Below, in pieces: positions 12,901 through 29,471 of a stretch of DNA of 64,000 nucleotides (position 1 is its first letter; the number at the start of each line of letters is the position of its first letter). This DNA is from Nigrospora sphaerica (Eukaryota > Ascomycota > Sordariomycetes > Amphisphaeriales > Apiosporaceae). The stretch spans positions 3,906,001 through 3,970,000 of the forward strand of contig JAGVVL010000001.1 of assembly GCA_018287875.1 (NCBI GenBank), given 5' to 3'. The notes under the pieces are model-generated. The model was not told where the DNA came from and made no database searches. It saw only the letters and a program-made list of their open reading frames with translations. The position numbers and the translations under genes were made by a program.

Positions 12901-13839
12901 TTGACGTAGACGATGTCGCCGGGCACGAGCTCGGCGGCGGGAAGGGACTCCTGTTTGCTGTCCCGCACGACCAGTGTATCCTCAGGCAGCATGTTCTTGA
13001 TGCTCTTCATGACGCGCGACGAAGACCAATCCTGCCACATGTTGAAGGCGGCCTGGATGAAGAAGACGGCAAGAAGCACGATGGCAAGGGCCTAGGTTTC
13101 GTGTCAGTGTCTCCGAGTGCGTACATGCGTGCGGGTTCATGCCGTCGTACCAAATTGGCCACGGCCGGGTTCGGCTCGCCCAGGGGCTTCCACGAGACGA
13201 AGACGAGGACGGAGCCGATGAGGAGGATAGGTCCGAAGCCCTTGAACATGTATCCCAGGTACTTCTGGAGGGTGTTGGACTTGGGGGGCGAGGGCGCATT
13301 GCGGCCGAATTCCTTGAGTCTTCTGGCGACCTGTTCGCTCGACATGCCCTGTGTAAGTGAAGAGCCCAGGCGCCGGATGGCCTCGTCGGTTGTGATGGTG
13401 TGCCATTCCAACTCGGATAGCTCTGCGCCAACAGTGTCAGCAATGAGTTCGGTCGGGCATGTAGGTGATGGTGTTGTATTGACCCTTGGCTGCGGTATCC
13501 TTCGCTTTCGAGACGGCCGCCACATCTTTGCTTTTGGATTCTTCGATCTGGAACGAGCTGGAGAGGGTTTTAGCCGATGAGTTGCGTGCATAGAGGCTCG
13601 GTGCAAAGCGAGAAGAGTTTGAATGAAAGCACGGAGACTTACACCGTACGGTACTGGATGGGGAGAGCGATAGACGGCTCTACTTCGCGACGGGTCCGGA
13701 CACTGCGAATAGACATGGAACCATTGGAGAGGGTGCGACGAAGGCCTGCCGGACGAGCCGGACGGGCGGCTTCCTCATCACCCCATCGGACGCGGTCCGC
13801 GGCAGGGTGCTTGAGGTCGATTTCCGAGGCATCATCCAT
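9928..13839 (-). CDS. Type IIC (Na,K/H,K-ATPase-like) P-type cation ATPase
   Basis: Ten exons: 13643-13839, 13484-13557, 13151-13422, 12550-13091, 12244-12484, 11769-12184, 11365-11713, 10705-11285, 10306-10623 and 9928-10228. All junctions keep frame and give 1096 aa. The order is a cytosolic N-tail, M1-M2 (ILLIGSVLVFVSW and following), actuator loop with LTGES, M4 IPEGLP, phosphorylation motif SDKTGTLTE (Asp about 435), nucleotide domain, hinge TGDGVNDAP, and M5-M10. M4-M6 match animal Na,K-ATPase alpha better than the fungal ENA or PMA1 pumps. No beta subunit is expected in fungi, so the transported ion is unknown. In M6 the run is I-C-C-F-T-D (890-895) where Na,K-ATPase has I-D-L-G-T-D, so a cation ligand is Cys. 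Intron 2 has a non-standard GTCAAT donor but a good CTGAC branch site. Confidence 0.92.
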
Positions 13840-16800
13840 GGTAGCTGCTCACGGTAGAGCGTGCCGTTCACAACGGATCGCTAAGAAGGAGACGAGGAGC
13901 AGACAACGGACGCGGAGGAGTCAACAGTGTATTGCGGTGAAAGCAGCCGGGAACGCCAACGAGGCCACGCTGTTTATATGTATTCCTCTATTCCTTCCAC
14001 CACCCCATGCCCGACGACCTGGTTTCTGTCGTCATCCGTGCAGCTCCGTGAAGAAGAGTTCCTGGGAACCAAATGGACAGGAAACTGGATGCCATACTGT
14101 TGGACCCGTGAGGATTTGAGCTTAAGGCACAGTGCCAACCCGTGCGAGGTGCGCAAAGGGGCGACCCTGGCCAATCACATGCCGTCAGCAACTAGAGCCC
14201 GCCCGCATCCTAAAAGGGGCTCAACAGTGGGAGGAGTCAGCCGGACCAGGCCAGTAGGGCGAGAGCCAAGGGAGGCGGGAAACAGAAGAGACGCAGGTGG
14301 GCGTGAGGCGCTGCTGGCTGGCGTGTTGAAATTCGCGCACCGCTGGAGCCGGGGCCGGTGGGCACGGGATGCGAAACATGCGGGGATGCGCGATATGCGG
14401 GATGCGTGATATTCGGAGGGCGCTGGAGGGGATCAGCTCTTCGGTGGCTGGCCGACCCTGGCGAAAACCATGCTGATCCGAGAGAGGGCCGACGGGGGCA
14501 GGCCCGGATTGTGGAGGGCTTGGGCAACTGGTTGTGTTGGCAGGGCACGGAAGGGACTAGGGGAGAAGGGCATAGCTCCTTCCTAAGTATATCCCATAGT
14601 ACTATGTGAGGAGGTTTACTTGGCTCCACCTTCCAATCAACACCATGCATCCATCCATTTCCATCGCAGCGAGTACAACTAGACGTTTTTGGTGCTGCTT
14701 GCCGTCCACGGAACCCCCTCCCATCCTAGCGTTGTGGGAGGCCTCACCTCATGTTTGTTTTTGTTTTCCCCCCCTCACCTCCCCTCCCCTTCCCTCTTGG
14801 GAGGCAGCGTGTCCTTCACGAGAGTGCCCACCTTACCTAACTCTTACACGTACCTGCCTCGTACTAACACACATAGAGAAACACTCGATTGCGCCGTCGG
14901 AGTTTACCGAGTCACCACCTACAGATTGGAATCACTACCGATGGTCTTGAATCAGGTAGCAAACAAGTGAACGCTAACAAGAGACCCTTAAAAGCACCTA
15001 CGGGCTGTTCTAGGCTTACCTAGCTCTCCCATACTGGGTCAAGTACATTTAAGTAGACGCTAGGGCGGCAGTCACCTGGGGAAGCTAAAGAAGCTCCCCG
15101 ATTGGTTGCAAGTTTTTTCTTGGCCCAACGGCTTTCCTCTTCGGGCAATCCCATACTAGCCAATTCGTATCACCTGGTTCCAGCACGTGTGCGGGCGTGT
15201 AAGCCCTCGTTTTTGCTATTCATAGAAGTACTTGGTCTATACTTTACCCACGTTCCGATGCCTACCACCCGACGCCGTCCCCCGATCTCAAGCTTCGCCG
15301 AGATGCTGCTGCTCCCAACTAGCCAAGGGCCCATCCCTGAACGTGCCTATGTCAGTACATAACCATAGATCGGGAATCCAGGGCGGCCTCGGTTACAACC
15401 GAGCCCCCCCCCCTCTTCTCCCCGGGGGAACCCTCCATAATAACCTGTCAACTACCAACTACCTCAACCTCGCCAGGGTTTGGAGACCGTGAAAAACTTT
15501 TAGGTGGTTCCCGTAATCTCCCAGTCCGACGGCCCAGCCGCCGGAGCCGCTGAATTCGCGCATACTCGGTCCCCCCTGCTGGGCCTGTCCAGTCCCTTGA
15601 CCGCCCTGCAAGCCACTGTCGCGTGGTAGCGCCTTCATGGGCTACCCGCGGCGGCGTTCGAAGGATTTTCCTCCTGCGAGCCGGGTAAAAGTCACTCAGC
15701 CCTCCACGATGCAACTCCCCCACTGCTGGGCATGGGTTACCGGTTACCGCGTGGCCGGGATTCTACACGCTTGCCATATGCGCTCCAGCCAACCCGCGTG
15801 ATCTCTGTCCTGTTAGCCCCTGGGCCTTCCGAGCTGGCGAGAAACGGCGACGCCGGCGGCCGCCGCTCGCCTCTCAATGCGGATGGGTTTCGCATTGGCA
15901 GCGACTGCAACCAACTGCTCCTGCAAAAGCGCTCAAGGGTTGCCAGGGCAATAATCCCAGCACTGTGGATCAAACACGTTGATGTTGATGCCATACGGGA
16001 TAAGAAATTGGACTGCGGCGGTGCTTGTTCGCATTACCCCTCCATTACACATTCAGAAGTGTAAAAGAAAGCAAACTTTGACAGGTGGAAAACGAAAGCC
16101 AGCGCCGGTACGCAGTTCTCTGGAGATGGGCCTTCAGGGAGCATTACGATGGCGAGAGATCATCTATGAGTATCCATCAACAAGCGCGTCGGCGTTTTTT
16201 TTTTTTTTTTAAATCGCGCTCTCGGGATCACTCAACTGCTAGGACACCTGTTGACGCCAGCCTTTGGTCAATGGTCGAACAATACGTTACTCCGACCAAG
16301 AGACGAAGTGACGAGGAAGCAAGCCGCCCGCGAGCGACCTGCTGTACCCTCAGTGCTTTGCAGTTGGGTTAAAGTGGACGAAGATGCTGGTGGGTGTGGC
16401 GATGGGGTGTAGAGCCACCACCTACGTACCTGTTTTGCCTCCGTCCTTCACATGCTACTTACGCTTACAGTATGATCTGCAGAGAGGTTTCCGCGTGCAG
16501 CAGCTCTTACGCAGCCTGTTTCCTCTAACTGGTCTATCCCTGACGAGAGGGGACACAAAACAGGCGGCTCACCCAGTGCAAGTGATTCATGGTGTAGTGA
16601 GCTTAGTGAGCCGTTAATCCCTCCCTGACTAGAGAACACTACCTGCCTTAACGGTTGCTTTACTATCCTATCTTAGGAAATAGGAGCCCGTCTTCGTAAT
16701 ACTTGCGTTCGAATCATCCAGCTTCCTCCGGCCCATCGGCGGCATCCGCGCCAGGGGCAGGACGAACCGACTGGCTGCCGCTTACTTGAAATATGCAAGT

Positions 16801-17528
16801 CACAGATGCTTGCAGAACTCTCTTGACTCGACAATCGCAAAACGACTCACGCGTGTCCGCATCGAACTCCCCGTGAGCCCGATAAGAAGACAGGAGGCGT
16901 CCGTCAATGAAGACGCCGGAATCCCCCAGCGTATCTCACCGGTCATACTGCAAGGCACGATTAGACCACTGCACGATTGGTTACGTCCGGCGAAACGCCA
17001 AAAGTCCAGGGTCCCTCGGGCTGTTCCCTCTGCATGCCTTCCTGACAATCTCTCACAAAATAGACACTTGGGACGACGCGGAGCCGAAGGCCAATGTTGG
17101 TGCCGAGCCGGCGGCGGGAAACCGTCCGTATTCGTACCCGCCGCCCTTCCCCCTCTCTTCTCTCTCACCCGACCCCAGGGACCGGACGGACGCGAATAAC
17201 CATCGGCTGCGGCTCGTGTTGACGAGGGTTCAGTTTGGCAGTCGAGATGACGTTGCGGACGAAGGGAACGCACGATTACGTCTTCACGGTTGGTCGTATC
17301 CGTCCTGGGCCCGCGTATATCAGTGGTCGGGCCCCAGGCGCGTTGCCCACTGCTTTGACCCGAGTAGAAATTAATGTACAGTGGTGCCATCAAGTCGAAA
17401 TATATAAGTATTGCAGGGCGCCAAGCCGAATAGATACCGTCCTTCTCTATTCAGGACCCCATGAATCATCCCGTCGTACACGTGTATGAAGACAAACGCC
17501 CTACCTACGATCCCGTTCTCACTCTATC
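13840..17528. other. Long divergent spacer without a recognised gene
   Basis: Lies between the divergent P-ATPase and SUR7-type genes, so it must contain both promoters. It has pyrimidine-rich tracts near 14760-14800, a T16 run at 16195-16210, and TACCT/AGGTA words near 15015 and 16420. ORFs are short, overlapping and without domains. Confidence 0.5.
16195..16210. repeat. Poly-T run (16 nt)
   Basis: Uninterrupted T16 followed by AAA in non-coding DNA. It could be a nucleosome-depleting tract or the trace of a retroposed poly-A tail; no retroelement was recognised beside it. Confidence 0.8.
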
Positions 17529-18791
17529 ATGGTGCCGTTCAGGTTAAGTGCGGTCATCCCCTTTGTTTGTTTGACCGTGGCCTTTGCCCTTCTCGTGGTG
17601 CTTGTTGTCGCGGGCTCCAATCCTCGCCAAGGTTCCCAGTACTATCTCATCTCCGTAAGCAGAAAGCCTTTCTAACCGCCTGACCCTTGGGGCCGTGGCG
17701 AGGGGGGAGTATACAAACCCCAAGACTCTCTCCCCAGGCCTAACATTGGGGGCAGCTGAACACGTCCCGGGTCGGCGAACGGCTCATCGAGATCAAGCCC
17801 ACCGACGATGTCGCCAACGGTAGCCTGGGCAGCAATAGGGGCGGCGGCTTCCTAGGAGGCATCGGCAACATCATCCCCGGGCTCAACGGCGCCATCGGGA
17901 ACTTGACGGTCGAGGTCGACAATGACCTGCAGCAGCTGGTCAGAGACGTCATCCACGAGGCCAAAGAGTCGGCCGGCGTGAAGGACCGGTACGACATCTA
18001 CCTGCAGAACATCTGCTACGGCAACCTAACGCGGCCCGGCGACGAGAACTCGGTACGCATCACGAACTGTCCGGACTTCGGCAGCGTGACCAAATGTAAG
18101 TGGGCGCCGGCCCCCGGCCGTTCCGGGCCGGCGGCAGGGGGAGGAGGAAGAGGAGGAACAGATAGGGCAGCATCGTGGCTGACCAAAAGACGCACAAACA
18201 GCCATCCGCGGGGTGTCGTCCAAGATAACCAGCTACGTGGCCATCGGTACGACCAACGTGTCGGTGCCCTTCCTCGAGACGCTGGGGCCGACGACGCACG
18301 GCGTAAGCTCGGGCCTGCTGGCGGCGACGACGGCCAACGCCGTCTTTATGTATCTGGGGCTGGCGAGCGCGGGGCTCGGCGGGGCGCTGTCGGCGGCGGC
18401 GGCCGTGGTGCGGCCGCGGAGCCGCCTGCTCGTCCTCGCCAACCTCGTCTTCGCCGCCCTTGCGCCCGCCGCCCTCACCGTGAGCGCCGTCATCGTCACC
18501 GTCGTCGTCGCCGTCCTCCACACCCTCGTCAACGGCGCCGGCGCCGCCCTCACCGTCGGCGCCACCGTCGGCGCCCGCGCCATCGCCCTCGCCTGGGTCG
18601 CCTGGGCCCTCACCGTCGTTGCCGCCCTCTACTGGGGCCTCGTCTGGTTCGTCGACGCCCGCCAGAGCGCATGGCTGCGCACCCGCCGCCCCGCCGACGA
18701 GGTCGGCGACTGGAAGAAGACCTTCGCCGCGGCCCGTCTGGGCTTAAAGGTACGCGACTTCAAGGAGGACAAAGGCCCTCTTACTGGGTAG
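17529..18791 (+). CDS. SUR7/PalI-family four-helix membrane protein
   Basis: Three exons, 17529-17654, 17756-18095 and 18202-18791, give 351 aa. An N-terminal hydrophobic segment (about residues 9-29, VIPFVCLTVAFALLVVLVVAG) is followed by an extracellular loop with probable N-glycosylation sites and a Cys in the LQNICYGN stretch. Three more Ala/Val-rich membrane segments then lie between about 210 and 320, and a short charged tail ends VRDFKEDKGPLTG. This layout (one helix, a long Cys-containing loop, three helices) is that of SUR7/PalI proteins. These sit in the plasma membrane and act in eisosome organisation or pH signalling. I cannot say which subgroup it belongs to. Exon 3 is extremely GC-rich at third positions, unlike exon 1. 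Confidence 0.85.
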
Positions 18792-19260
18792 AGATACGGA
18801 CAAGACTGCAGATATTGGTGTGCGGAGGGGCACCGTTTTGGCTGTCAAGTCTGCTGAACTCTGGTAACGTTTGGCATTCAACCGAACACAGGTCGATACT
18901 GCCAGCCCCTTTGCTACTTAGTGTCGCAGTACCGTATGCAAATTGTCTGGCCGGCAAGACTGCCCATGGCACTGGCGTCGTAATACAACTTCATAGCCTG
19001 TACGTAGACATGTAATTAGATATTCAGCAGCAACCTGTAGGCTGTCCTTGGCAGGTCGCCATGGGATGCTGAGGAGCTTAGGAGCAGCAGGTCTTATATA
19101 TCTCACCAGTGAACACGGTGCCTATCCCCGTGTCGTAAGTACAGATCCAGGCCATACCATGAACCACCTGATCAAGATCCGCCAAATTCCGCACGAGCTG
19201 ATAACCGCAATCGACCGAACACCTGAGCTGTATACTGGAAGAGCCTCTCCGTACCCAATC
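18792..19260. other. Convergent 3' spacer
   Basis: Shared downstream region of the SUR7-type gene and SMC5; it should hold both polyadenylation sites. Nothing else was seen. Confidence 0.6.
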
Positions 19261-22859
<3,599 letters not shown>

Positions 22860-24440
22860 CCTGGCTATGTCTGATGGCGTGAAATCGGCTAGGCCAACAG
22901 CCCGCGGCAGGTACTCGGACGCCTTGATGTTGAGGCTGGAGATGACACGATCTGTCGAAAGCTGTGGTGGATGAATGGCCTTCAGTGCGTAGATGGCGAC
23001 GCGTGGTGGGGTTCCATTAAAGTTCAGAGGCGATAAGACGCGCCGGCGAATTGTTTGGCGCGTTCTTGAATAGCAGGGGTTTGCAAGAGTGGGGGCTTTC
23101 AGGTCCTGCCCTGCCCCGTTTAGTAGTAGCGTTCACCGTTTGGCTGGGCTGGCGGGCCAGTCTTCCAGAGGTTGACCCATTCATTGAGGGCCCGGCTCGG
23201 CATCCATGATGGGGGTTCGTGGGGGTGGATACGGAGCCATTGTTGTCTGTTGCGATGCCGGCCTCTCATTAACAACAACTTCATGCGCCCCTTTCAGAAG
23301 CTGGTTTTTGAACTGAACCACTAGATGAGACATTCAGACTGCTTCCCTTGCTATGGAAAATATGGCAGCGGGATCGCCGGGACTTGGAGGTTCAGATTCT
23401 CCATTGCAGTGGCCTCAGGTATTCTTATTGACGTTAGGTGGTATGTACTCCTCGCGCTCCAGGACGTACCTGACCGTTGCTTCAATATTCTAAATGTCTC
23501 GAGTTCCAACGTATACGCAACAGCCAAGTTTTGGATCCATGCCGAAGGTCCAGCGCGGTCCAGCGCGCGCAAAAGATGCTTGTGCTCGGGAATGGCGGCA
23601 GCGTGTTGTATTTATAAGGGCTGTAACCTCGTGGCAACTACCTCTTCTCTCCGAGCCTACCCATAATCAGGAGCATGCAGAATTCCCATTAAGCGAGGCC
23701 TCTTCAAGCCCGACCACCCAAGGGACGAAACGGGGTCTCGAATCAAAGTCCAGTAGTGGGACGAACCAAATGACTCTGGGAGTAGAGGGTTCGCTCGACT
23801 TCATACCCAGGTGGGACTTCTGGCCATCATGATGTACGAGCCCATGTACCAGATGGATGAATGGTTGTGTACACACCCACATACCTACATACATACCTGT
23901 ACATACAAACACCATAAATGCCACCCATCTGGGAAAGAAGCATAGAAACAAGTAATTTAGGTACATTGTATATCAAACCCGTCTTGGAGCTGGCCAGAGC
24001 TGTGGTGGGTGGCTTAGAGAGGGAAAAGCCCGTTGCTACCGCAGAATTCTGTCAGGCAAGCAATCCACCTATGTTGTTTGGCAGCTGGGACCGCAAAACA
24101 TTACCTATTTTCTGGGCACTCTCCCACCTCCCATCACCACCCTCCGTTCCTCGCACTTTTTTGCGACGCTTCGCCCCTCCCCGATCTGTACGCAGTACCT
24201 GATTCCCTTCGGAGAGTTTCTCGATCGATTCCCTTGTTATTGGGGACCGGTTGGTCACAACTTCCAAGCGCTAGCGCCTTGTCATCTTCCATATTCCCTT
24301 CGCCCGCTAAGCATCAGCAACACCTTTGGTCTCGACAAACCATCTTCGCGTTCACACCGAAATATTTCGCAGCGGTCTTCTTTCATCCTCAATTCGGTTT
24401 CTTTCCATCCGTTTCCAACCTTTCCACATGCGGCGTTGAC
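22860..24440. other. Divergent promoter region SMC5 / Gin4-type kinase
   Basis: 1.58 kb between two divergent starts. The SMC5 side carries MBF-like words (ACGCGT at 22999, TTTGGCGCG at 23054). The kinase side is pyrimidine-rich from about 24110, consistent with a long 5' leader. Tandem ACATAC/CATACCTA words lie at 23878-23905. No separate gene is supported. Confidence 0.55.
22999..23062. promoter_or_regulatory. MBF/E2F-like sites upstream of SMC5
   Basis: A perfect MluI box ACGCGT at 22999-23004, ACGCGCC near 23038 and TTTGGCGCG at 23054-23062 all lie 140-205 bp before the SMC5 start. In yeasts such sites drive G1/S transcription through MBF. Function here is inferred from sequence and position only. 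Confidence 0.4.
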
Positions 24441-27400
24441 ATGGACCCCCATCACTTACCCCAGCCCAGGCGCTTGCGAACACCGCTTGGTGACGCGACC
24501 CAGCACCACGTCAATGCTCCCATCCAACCGGCCGTTAAGAAGGATTTTCTGGTGAAGAATCCCGAGTCGAGATCGCTTCAAGCCCAGCCAAACCCGCAGA
24601 CCGTTCACCGAGCTCCAGTCGCCTCACGCGGCAGCGTCGTCTCCACTTCTGCTCCAAGCCAGGCTGTCGCAAAGGTTGCTTCCGCCGCTCAGATAGACGG
24701 TGAAGACGAGAAGCGCACGTCACAAATATCTACATCGAGCAGCGCTTCGGCTGGCCGGCGCAAGACCCATGTCGGACCGTGGCAACTCGGCAAGACCTTG
24801 GGCAAGGGATCCGCTGGCAGGGTCAGACTCGCCCGACACCGCGTGACGGGTGAAAATGTCGCTGTCAAGATCCTTCCGAAGCATAGAGTTCAGATGACCC
24901 AGGCCGGAAGCCTTCAAGACATCGACAAGTGGGATCGCAAGCAGCCCGAGTTTGCCAACGACAACCGAATCCCGCTGTCAATCGAGAGGGAGATTGCCCT
25001 TTTGAAGTTGATCGAGCACCCCAACATCATGAGAATCTTTGATATCTGGGAGAACCGATCTGAAATGTAAGCGATTTCCTCCAAGTGTTGCCAGAGAAAA
25101 TATGGCCCTAACTTTCTTCAAAGCTATCTGGTGCTGGAGTACGTGAACCAGGGTGATCTCTTCGAGTACATCAATACCCACCAGTATCTCGACGAGGAGG
25201 AGACGGTTTGGTTCTTTCGACAGATTATCAGCGCTCTGGACTACTGCCATTCCTTCAACATTTGCCACCGCGACCTGAAGCCCGAGAATATTCTCATTTC
25301 GAACGACGGCTTCATCAAAATCGCAGATTTTGGCATGGCCGCTATTCAGCAAAGTCCAAGCCACTGGCTGAGAACGGCGTGCGGGAGCCCTCATTACGCA
25401 GCCCCTGAGCTGGTCAGTCGCAAGCGCGGATATGAGGGTCATAAAGTCGACATCTGGAGTTCCGGTGTCATCCTGTATGCCTGTCTCTGCGGTCGCCTGC
25501 CATTCGATGACAAGGAAGGTAACATGCACCGACTGCTCGCCAAGGCCAAAAGGGGAAAGTACTACGAACCCGAATGGCTGAGCTGGCTGAGCAAAGACCT
25601 GATCCGCCGCATGCTCCAACCCGATCCCGCCGAGCGAATTTCAATCAAGCAAATTTGGGAGCATGGCCTGGTGGCGCAGTATGACCACTTTGAAGAAATG
25701 GTTCCAAAGGGATCCAATGATGAGCTGGACGTCGTCCGCAACCAATGGCGTACCGAAAGGTTGCGCCCAGAGGACATCGACAGGAGCATACTGCGCCAGC
25801 TCCGGTCCCTTTGGCACATGTATCAAGAGTCGGAGCTGGCTATGAAGCTCATCAGCAAAGAGTACGTAAGAACTTCGTCTCCTGTTTCATCGCTATTAAC
25901 GGCTGATAACTGTCTCTGCAGGCCCAACGATCAGAAACTCTTCTACTTCCTACTCCTGCGGTACACACAGAGGCAGCTGGAGAATTATCGCAGCTCTATC
26001 CCCCATTCGCCTAGCGATTTCCACCACTTGCAGCCGCCGACGTTCAAAAAGAAATCCACGACCCTCCAGTTCCCAGCCGGATACGGAAGGTCCGCGTCCC
26101 GTTTCACGGTTATATCTAACGTAGCCACAGACGAGAACGGAGTCGAGACCGCAACCGACGGCGGAGCTACCGTCAAGAGCTATGATCCGTTCAAGTCATC
26201 TCAGATCATGGGCGGAAGTGATGCTAGCCATGCAAAGATCATCGTCCATCGCAACGGAAGCATGGCAAGAAGTTCCACTCGAGCAACCAACATGGGCCGG
26301 CGGCTGGATGGGTCAATTCGAAGTACCTCGACGTATTCTCGGCGTGCAAAATACGGGCGCCACGGGCCAGCAACAGCGGCCTTGCATTCATCTAGGCGCT
26401 CACTTGCATCATTCAGAAGCGCAGATGGAGTACATATGAATCGACCCGTTTCGAAGCACAAACGCGGCGTTGATTTCTCCCACATGCGCAAGCTTGCGGC
26501 GAAGCAGTTTAACGGAGCGGATTACGACAGCTTCACCGGCCCTATTCAGGACGTAATGGCCTTCGGCCGGGCTAATCACGCAGACTCAGATTCCGGTCAG
26601 CAAACACAGCCCACGGGAGACGCAGGCCGAGCTGCCGACGAAACGCATACCAAGAAAGAACATTCCCAGAGCCAACCTCCTCGTGTCATTTGTGGCGACG
26701 ATCTACTTCACTTCAGTAGTAGTATCGCTCAGGATTGCGACCAGGCTTTCAATAGTTCTCTACTATTGCCCGACTCAAGCGTGGGCGAGACCCCAGGCGC
26801 ATCATCGCCTTTGGCGCCGACTCTCCGCGTACCGTCCCCTGATTCTGGCTCATTATCGTATGCTATCGACACCCTGACACCTGAACTGCGCCATGGACAT
26901 GGAGCTCATCGTCTGCGACTTTGGGACTCTCGACCACTGCCACCGGCTCCTCCCCCGACGGACTCAATGCTACACGAAGCGACGGTGGCCAAGAGAAACG
27001 GACGTCATCCTGAGCCGTCTCGGGACGTTGATGACCACGGCGACCGTCTAGGCTCACATCTGGCCCAGCGGAAGCTCACGGGCGCTACCAAACAGTCTGA
27101 CGACGAACGAAGGGCCGTCTCGGCCCCTATATACTCACAATATAGCACACAGTGGGGAAAGGACGCCATCCCCTTGCCGGCTATTATCGAAACCCGAAAA
27201 GAGACGCTCAATGAGAATTCGTGCAAGCCACGAATGTCGTCTGCGCCTGTAAGAGAGGAGCCCTTTGGACAACTGATCACTGGCCATGGCCGCGAACACG
27301 GCGGTTTGGAATACCTCGCTCGCCAGGAGAAGACTATTCGCATGGTGACATCACCTCCAACAAAGCAGGGGCCTGTCAAAGCACCGGGACCATTGAGACT

Positions 27401-28482
27401 TGCAAGGGGCGCGCCCTTGGCCACGCGAACCAAACAAAGCACTGATCTACGACAGCGATATGTTCGCGATGGAGTCAAAGAAGCGATTCTTGAAGACCCG
27501 TATGCATCCTCTAACAAATCTTCCTCGACAGCTTTGAAGAAGAAGGCATCCTGGTTCCGCAGAGGCTCGAAGGGCAAAGACGATGTTTTCAGCGCACTGC
27601 ACGGTTCAAGCTCCAGCCGCAACGAGGATGTAACTTACACAGAGAGCAACACGTCTACTACTGTGCCCATGCCGCCCACCAAAAAGAAAAGCTTCAGTCT
27701 CGCGTTCTGGCGCAGCAGCCAGGACCAGACCCAAATGCAGCTTTCGCTTAGTGGTACGTAATTCTTCTTATGTTGGACCAGGAATTGCATTCCCTGACTT
27801 GCCGTGCAGGCCTCGAACCCGACGAAGCCCCCAGCCCTAAGCCAGTCCGCATCCATAGCCATCCTGGACGGCCCCCTCGTGAGGAGAAAGCGAGGGACGA
27901 CGTGACTAGTCGGAACATTGAGCCGCAACAAAATTGGCTGGCGCGTCTATTCAGGGTGAAGCCAGCTACCGAGCACCTTTGCTTCACCATCTCGCGACGG
28001 AGCGCACGCCAGGAGATTGCCATTCTCCTCAAGGAGTGGCGCCGCTATGGTATCCGAGACGTCCAAGTGGACAAGGACAGAAACATCGTCTTTGGCCGCG
28101 TAGGTCCCAGAAACTGTAAGTGACGGACATATGAAGTTGGATTGTCTGGAGTAATCGGCCCACCGGGTCTGTCGAGTCTGTACAGACCGGGGCCCCGTCA
28201 TCAGCCGCACCCCCAACAGCCCGTTATCCATCATATTTGCTAACAGCAGCGTTTCCAGATTTGAGCTTGAAAGAAGTGTCGTTTGCGGCAGAGATAATGA
28301 CGGTGATTGAGCACGGCAATCGCAATGCACTCAGTATTGTCCGGTTTACTCAAGAGCGCGGCGCGGCCAGCAGTTTCCACAAGGTTGTGGACACAATGCA
28401 TTCGGTCTTCAGCGTTCGCAACCTTCTCGTCACGGACAACCGCAAGATCAAGATGATGATCAAGACACTGAACTCGCGATGA
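24441..28482 (+). CDS. Gin4/Hsl1 (NIM1-related) serine/threonine protein kinase
   Basis: Septin- and cell-cycle-linked kinase; family members act at the bud neck or septum and restrain Swe1/Wee1. Exons 24441-25066, 25124-25861, 25922-27753, 27810-28115 and 28259-28482 give 1241 aa. The kinase domain covers about residues 112-395: glycine loop GKGSAG at 121-126, Lys about 143, HRDLKPEN with catalytic Asp 259, DFG at 277-279, then ACGSPHYAAPE. A Gin4-type helical segment (PNDQKLFYFLLLRY) follows. A long Ser/Pro-rich disordered region comes next, and the C-terminus looks like a KA1-type membrane-binding domain (TEHLCFTISRRSARQEIAILLKEW to the end). The last intron could end at 28250 or 28258; the second fits the CTAAC branch distance. 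The start is the first ATG in frame after a pyrimidine-rich leader. Confidence 0.9.
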
Positions 28483-29471
28483 ACTCGCGACATCCTGGCG
28501 GCTATAGCTGACGCTCAGGTTTTCGCTTTGGCCCGGATTCGGCCGGCCTCTGACTTCCGATCATTTTCATTTTGTCCCAAGTTCACCGTACGGTCGACAC
28601 TGCAGGACACCATGGCTTGGCCGGTTCGGCCGACCTGCTAAACCAAGCGCGGGCGTTGCTGACGCACATTACGATAATTTGTAGACAAGGGTCCCGATGC
28701 ACACTCCACTGTTCTACAAGTTGCGGTTTCTTGATTTCGTCCGACATCCTTATGATGCTTGGATTCGAAGTCCGTGTTCTCCGGGTTTCAGGAAACAGCC
28801 GATGACATTGGAGAGACGGGTGCGAGTTGCCAGGATTGTGTTCCTTGACGGGTTGGCAAAGTTGGGGTCGCTGGATGGACTATTGTACAGATACATTTTC
28901 TTCTTCCGCCTTCGAGGAAGCTCTGCCACGGCGACACGCAGGTTAGATTGGGCCATTGTTTTTTTTGTCAGAAGTAGACCATTGACGTCGGCGTTCTTGA
29001 CCCCAAAAGGGGTAGTTCGTCAATATGGGGGTTCTAGACAGGACTGAATGGGATTAAGTTTACACCACCCTACCAGGCAATGCACGCCGGTTCTGCCTCT
29101 ATCAACATGTGGACGTGTGTACACGTACGGACGAGGAGATACTGCCCATTGACAGTGAATCTTATGATTTACGTCACCCGTGCCGCGCTGCGGGCATTGA
29201 AGAATAAAAAGCAGAGGAGGCAGCGTAGGAGTCCGGGACCCCAGGGCTCGTTGGTCGTTCCAAAAAATTTGCTGCGTACTACCAAACAAGTGCCGAGGAT
29301 ACCCATTGGCGGCTGCACTTGGAGGCTTTGGGAATGCTGTAGCCGGGGTTGGGAAAGTTCCCCGGGCCGGGATCTCGTAGAGATTCGGTCTAGGATGGGT
29401 TCTCGGGCCCGTGGCACGCATGGCCGTAATGTACAGCAAAGTCTTTTCCGTGGTTAGAGCACGGGGGCACA
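28483..29471. other. Convergent spacer kinase / PRE10
   Basis: Holds the 3' UTRs of the two converging genes. Only short ORFs without domains occur here. Confidence 0.5.

Noticed and set aside
18060..18521. His/Arg/Asp-rich minus-strand ORF
   Set aside because: Shadow of SUR7-type exon 3.
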